Below, piece by piece: positions 63,356 to 64,000 of a DNA stretch of 64,000 nt. Position numbers and translations under genes: made by a program. This DNA comes from Carposina sasakii (lineage: Eukaryota > Arthropoda > Insecta > Lepidoptera > Carposinidae), in contig CP053153.1 in NCBI GenBank assembly GCA_014607495.2, forward strand, positions 12,834,001 to 12,898,000, read 5' to 3'. How positions within the stretch are numbered: position 1 is the stretch's first letter; each line of letters starts with the position of its first letter. Under the pieces are notes generated by a model that saw only the letters and a list, made by a program, of their open reading frames with translations, was not told the DNA's origin and did no database searches.

Positions 63356-64000
63356 TTAAACCTTGCTTTTCTTACGTTTCTTCTTGTCGGGGGCTTCAGG
63401 AGCGGATTGCCTGGGAGGCGGCGGCGGTGCAGATTTTGAATACAGATTGTTTAGAAACTCTTCCAGATTTGGATCGTGGCTGGAATTAAAATAAATAATT
63501 CAACATCAGTAGTTCATCTTGATTGCTTGATTTTTTTGCGATTTGAATAATTGAAAGGAGAAGTAGCATCTCACATAAAAAAATCCATGTCTAGCAGTGA
63601 CTTTGACTTTACCTATAATCACACGTCACTGTGGACGGCTGTTCATTTTTTGCTACTTCCTCTTCTTTAATGATTTTCCACATAGATTCTTCAAGTTCTA
63701 TGGCGGGTGAGATGCCAAGCGTCCTCAGCTATGGCGTAGTTTTCGAAAATGGAAATCTCAGTGAATTATTAATGGATTAATGGCTGAAATTATAACATCA
63801 TCTTCCTTGCCTTTAAAATCCGTACATTAAATAAATTCAGTGTGGCACAGGCCCGTGACTGGGATCGAACCTTCGCCTTCCGACCGAAAGGTGCATGTCT
63901 TAACCACTAGGCTACCACCGCAGCTGAAATGATGACAAAATATGCGTATATATTTACCCTGACGGTGCGGCGCGCGCGTCGGGCGCCTTGTTCCCGAGCA
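63356..64000 (-). CDS. C-terminal exons of an unidentified gene (partial)
   Basis: Three minus-strand exons join in one frame: 63958-64000 (cut by the window edge), 63613-63728 and 63356-63479. All have GT-AG ends. The readable 94 residues start with an Arg-rich segment (GARRARRTVRL), then LGISPAIELEESMWKIIKEE, an acidic part, NLEEFLNNLYS, a proline run, and a lysine-rich tail KKKRKKSK before TAA. The tail looks like a nuclear or nucleolar targeting signal. I do not recognise the family. The intron between the first two of these exons contains the SINE fragment 63838-63925. Confidence 0.6.
63838..63925 (-). mobile_element. tRNA-derived SINE head
   Basis: Minus strand: GCGGTGGTAGCCTAGTGGTT, then B box GGTTCGATCCCAG. 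Same head as 26520-26660. It lies in an intron of the unidentified gene. Confidence 0.6.

Overview
The window is a piece of an insect nuclear genome, almost certainly a moth or butterfly (Lepidoptera). The DNA is AT-rich, genes have GT-AG introns and animal-type splice sites, and the spaces are filled with SINE, Helitron-like, LINE-tail and foldback elements of types I recognise from lepidopteran genomes. The species cannot be named from the sequence.

Layout, left to right. (1) 437-2772: an intronless, heat-inducible Hsp70 with heat-shock elements, TATA box and initiator. (2) 2914-10500: no gene; a mosaic of nested transposons, several with clear target-site duplications. (3) 10986-31609: a 14-exon ABCD3/PMP70 gene (peroxisomal half ABC transporter, 662 aa, intact when spliced) whose roughly 18.6 kb of intron holds dozens of repeats, a broken BEL/Pao retrotransposon, and two tandem arrays that each start from an exon end and copy its 5' splice site. 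(4) 36273-39709: a 5-exon midnolin/stuxnet gene (762 aa; ubiquitin-like domain plus proteasome-targeting regions). (5) 43918-50165, minus strand: an 11-exon Sec61 alpha gene (476 aa, ER protein-conducting channel). (6) 52199-56631: a 9-exon TSR1 gene (784 aa, 40S ribosome maturation), with inverted copies of one repeat on either side. (7) 57155-63355: repeats, including a 1.18-kb P-superfamily element at 62060-63240 that still carries a broken THAP domain. (8) 63356-64000, minus strand: the last three exons of an unidentified gene with a basic tail.

The protein genes are housekeeping or stress genes with separate jobs (protein folding, fatty acyl-CoA import into peroxisomes, nuclear protein turnover, ER translocation, ribosome assembly); nothing suggests an operon or a shared pathway. 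The less ordinary content is in how mobile and repeated DNA meets gene structure: the 60-bp and 46-bp arrays that multiply splice donors in ABCD3, a foldback element that appears to supply the branch point of an ABCD3 intron, nested transposons whose insertion order can be read, and the P element with a THAP relic. Splice junctions were chosen by reading-frame continuity, GT/GC-AG ends and my memory of family proteins; no alignment was run.
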